A stretch of DNA of 64,000 bases from Circinella minor. Taxonomy: Eukaryota; Mucoromycota; Mucoromycetes; Mucorales; Lichtheimiaceae. Numbering within the stretch: the first letter of the stretch is position 1; each line of letters begins with the position of its first letter. The notes beneath the pieces are model-generated. The model was not told the origin of the DNA and did not search any database. It saw nothing but the letters and a program-made list of their open reading frames with translations. Location of the stretch: NCBI GenBank assembly GCA_016758965.1, contig JAEPRB010000002.1, positions 1 through 64,000 of the forward strand. Reading direction: 5' to 3'. The position numbers and the translations under genes were made by a program. Shown one piece after another: positions 60,901-64,000 of the stretch.

Positions 60901-61443
60901 TTATTCTTGGGATCGAAGACGAGCACCAGCATTGACAACCTTGACGTTAAGTTGAGCAGCACGTTCGAGGATTTCGACACGCTTCTTGGAAGCAACGTTG
61001 TGAGCAATTTCAGCGGCATAGGTGCGGTTGTGCATCAACAACAATTCAAGTTCCTTGACATTGTTGACAGTGAACTTCAAGAAACCGTTAGGCATCATGT
61101 GACGGGTCTTCTTGGCAGAACCGTAACCAATCTTGGGCATGGGGATTTGGCCCTTGAAACGACGACGAACGGGGCCATCAATACCCTTGGGCTTTCTCCA
61201 CGATTCCTAATATTCATATAATAATAATATATACATACATGTATGTGTATGTGTGTTTGTGTGTATCTATAAGTATTTTGATTTTCGATCGTCTATAATT
61301 GTTGCTGATTTTATTGGTGGTTTTTTCGTTCTAAAATATGCATTTCAACTTACACCAACACGAGCGAAACGGTCGGATTGATGGCGCTTGAACTTAGCGG
61401 TGCGCTTCTTGACGATCGTGTGTTTAACAGCAGGCGTAACCAT
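60901..61443 (-). CDS. RPL32: Large-subunit ribosomal protein eL32
   Basis: Cytosolic 60S ribosomal protein. Two exons on the minus strand, 61443-61354 and 61206-60901; 131 residues, the normal length. N-terminus [20 protein letters not shown], then [10 protein letters not shown] at the exon junction, [58 protein letters not shown] and [20 protein letters not shown]. The single intron early in the gene is typical of fungal ribosomal protein genes. Codon choice is more C-ending than in neighbours, as expected for a highly expressed gene. Confidence 0.97.
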
Positions 61444-63389
61444 AATGCTATAAGTTATAAAGAAATTTTAATAATTTAGTTACCACTATAATTTTTCACT
61501 GCAGCCTTTTTTTTTTTTTCCCAATTTTCGAATTCTCGACATTTCATTTTTAATTCAACGAATGTTTCCATTCATTTCCGTTCGAGTAAAAAAAAATCGA
61601 CCATATATATCCTTTATCCCGGACGCTAAATCCATCCCCTCTAACACTATACATCCTCCTTGGATGTTATTTTCTCATGATAGTTGGATGGCTTACCCCT
61701 AATGGATGGATGGAGAGAAGGTTTGCACTGGATCCACGCTCTTTGCTAACTTGTGAGCACACTGCCTGCGGAGCGTGAATAATCTAAATTAGGAAATTGG
61801 CGCAAGCTCTGAATGTCAAAAAGCGAGCCGCATGATAACGCGATTTCTCAAAAATTATTTACTATACAGGGAACAAGTGTAGAATTCATCTAATAATAAA
61901 TAATGACTACCTATATTTTGTATAAAAGTATATTATGAATATGCTGCTAAAAGATATTAGGCTTACTATGTTTTCTTTTTCTTTCACAGATCATAAATAT
62001 GATGAGCTAGATACTCATGCATAAAAATGAGGTTTTATATTACGAAGTTGATGGTAAATGAAGCGCTTTTCCAGCTCTAATCCACTTGGTGATATTGTTG
62101 GTATCATTCATCACTGTGCGCAGAACAAGTCCAATTTTGTGTATCAAAGTACTCATAATTTCGTATCACAAACGGAGAAACTGACGACCTGTAAGAATTT
62201 CTGTATATTTATAAACCTTTCTGAAAAATATTACGTATTTGTTATAGATATTGTTTTTAACTTTCAACAAGCAATATTGTAACATTGCCAAATTAAAATA
62301 TTATGGTGTGACGTATTCTCATGCAGTACATAAAAAGAGGAAAGCAATGAAGCTATGAAATTTGCATCGAATACAATAAAAATATTCAAAGTATATAGCA
62401 TACGTATTTTGCTATTATACTTCAGGGCTACACATGATCTATTCGATTTATTCGTCATGTTTACTTGATACATAAACACTTGTAGATCATTATAATTGTT
62501 TTTAATTCATATAATCAGCCGACATAATATCCAAATTATGTTTTGAAATGAAAAGTAGTATACAAATGGTTTTGAAAAAAAAAACAATTTTTAAATCAAT
62601 ACCCAATACATCAAGTATTATATCCATTCATTACCACTTGCACTCGTTCTGTTTGATGTCCAAGTCATTGTGTTGCTCAATATCTTCATAAACAGCAGTT
62701 TATCATACCTCTATGTATACAGATGTTGATTCAAATATTCACACCAGACCTTTTATACCGCTGGCACAAGGCAAACTATTTAAATGGTCGTTCATACCGC
62801 TGGATTCAAGCTTAATTAACTAATTAACCTTGTAATTAATGGTAAACTGGTAAAATTACTCCAAGAAATTTACCATTTCATGTGTGTATGTGTAATATTA
62901 AAGATAGATACTTCTTGTTTGGAACTGCTACTATGGATTACATTATTCATTTGTGTACTTAACAATATAGTGAAAAAAGATAAGAACTTTTGACTATTCT
63001 CCGTAAAATAAATACGGTATAAATAGTATATAAATGATGAGAATATGACACAAGCGTGTCAGGTTGTTGAATATCTTTGAAGAATTATAAGTGAGCTTTT
63101 CATACGGGATGGAATTACTTAATTTAGTATGTTTTTGAGATATCAATAACAATTCCCATCAATTTTATACCGGTATAACAACATCAAAATCATGTTTATT
63201 TATTGAGTTTACTTTCAACATTTTTAAAAGGTATGTAAGGTGCATACATTTTAGAATCGAATTTTTTTCTGTCTATTTTCAATGGCCTATTAATAAACAC
63301 AACTAAACCCAAAACAAAAACTAACCCACAAAAATGAAAGATATAACCACGGAGAACAATATTTGTGGATTAGTCTGTTTTGTTTTCAC
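61444..63389. other. AT-rich intergenic DNA
   Basis: No supported gene. Upstream of eL32 is a T-rich/C-rich promoter stretch with CCATATATATCC at 61601-61612. Short frames at 62058-62282 and 62264-62479 show no domain. A TTATACCGGTATAA palindrome lies at 63165-63178. Confidence 0.5.
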
Positions 63390-63621
63390 AGGATTTTTTT
63401 TTTTTGAGGCTCAAAGTTGGTGGGTGATTTCCAACTTTGGCTGGGGATATCTTATGATCGAACCAAAGTTGAAACACTCGTAAATCTAAGTAAAATAACG
63501 GGTATATATGTAACCGTATATGTATATATGGATGTTGTCATTTGATACATAAAAATAGCGTCATAAAATGGGAAGAGTAAAGAAAAAGGTGTGGAGCACA
63601 AAGCAAAAAAAGGTATGCTAG
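63390..63621 (+). mobile_element. 5' end fragment of the DDE-transposon family
   Basis: A block CTCAAAGTTGG-GACTTTGGCTGGG-like sequence at 63410-63445 matches the block at 55418-55450 that precedes the DDE relic. In both places a short, very basic frame starts about 130-170 bp later: here MGRVKKKVWSTKQKK (63568-63621, with a splice-donor-like AAG|GTATGC), there MPRAKGQKKAARKRARN. The rest of the element is absent here, though it may continue past the window. Confidence 0.4.
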
Positions 63622-64000
63622 GCAAATTTGTTTCTAAAAGTTAAAATGTTGAAGAAAAGAAGTACTAACTAAAATGTGATTATTCATTCAAATTCTTTAC
63701 AAGAAAGCATTCATGGGTTTTGGATGCTGCTAGTAATATAAAAAACCTAGAAATTATTATAATATATGTTAACGATATATTGAATTATATTGTTCAGTAA
63801 TGGATGCTATATAAATAATTGAAGTCATTAGAAGTTCTAAAATGATATAAATCTCACTATAGAGTTACTGAACAAGTGGAACATATAACCTTTCATCTAA
63901 TATCATATATCCCTTTTCCATTACCTAATAAAAATTAGTATAGTGGCGGTGGTTAAAAGAATAAAATTGAAACATTACTTATAAAAATTTCGACTCTAAA
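63622..64000. other. AT-rich DNA at window end
   Basis: No gene seen; if the basic frame at 63568 is an exon, a following exon may lie here or beyond the window. Confidence 0.4.

Noticed and set aside
1..64000. tRNA, rRNA, snRNA and CRISPR arrays
   Set aside because: I looked by eye for tRNA B-box (GGTTCGANNCC) pairs, U6-like sequence and regularly spaced repeats on both strands and found none convincing; a tRNA or covariance-model scan would settle this.

Overview
The window is nuclear DNA of a fungus, most likely an early-diverging zygomycete (Mucoromycota, Mucorales-like). It is very AT-rich. Genes are cut by many short GT-AG introns, proteins carry Asn/Ser/His homopolymer tracts, and the intergenic DNA is full of poly(A)/poly(T) runs, short microsatellites and small transposon relics. 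No rRNA, tRNA or CRISPR was seen. All gene models below were built by hand by joining exons so that phase and family similarity agree; exon positions are given so they can be tested.

Left part (1-17.3 kb): a small Myb/SANT-like gene (minus), a mitochondrial-type CDF metal transporter (plus), a small unknown gene (minus), an 18-exon degenerate kinesin with an eroded nucleotide pocket (plus), a 480-residue low-complexity protein (plus), and the mitochondrial rRNA methyltransferase MRM2 (minus). Two MITEs of one family (2.3 and 18.6 kb), another pogo-like MITE (19.2 kb) and a decayed TnpB/Fanzor-like gene (19.7-21.9 kb) follow.

Centre (22.3-43.4 kb): a housekeeping block with an SFT2 Golgi protein, a glyoxylate/hydroxypyruvate reductase, a PITH-domain protein, a peroxisomal acyl-CoA oxidase with an AKL C-terminus, a stomatin-like protein 2 and a canonical kinesin-4. 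Acyl-CoA oxidase and the reductase serve peroxisomal fat breakdown and two-carbon metabolism; MRM2, SLP2 and the CDF protein point to mitochondria. These are ordinary neighbours, not an operon.

Right part (43.4-58 kb): a gene-poor transposon graveyard. Two diverged direct copies of a 2.5-2.7 kb repeat lie at 45.2-47.9 and 48.5-52.3 kb. The second copy is interrupted by a 1.8 kb element with 65-bp terminal inverted repeats and a 6-bp target duplication, and that element is itself interrupted by a 5'-truncated LINE with a 17-bp target duplication. Further right are a gag-like fragment, a two-exon RRM-like gene, a Cys-rich zinc-ribbon relic and a DDE transposase relic in divergent arrangement. 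The end of the window (59-61.4 kb) returns to host genes: a Dma1/CHFR-type FHA-RING ubiquitin ligase and ribosomal protein eL32, then a repeat-bearing AT-rich tail.
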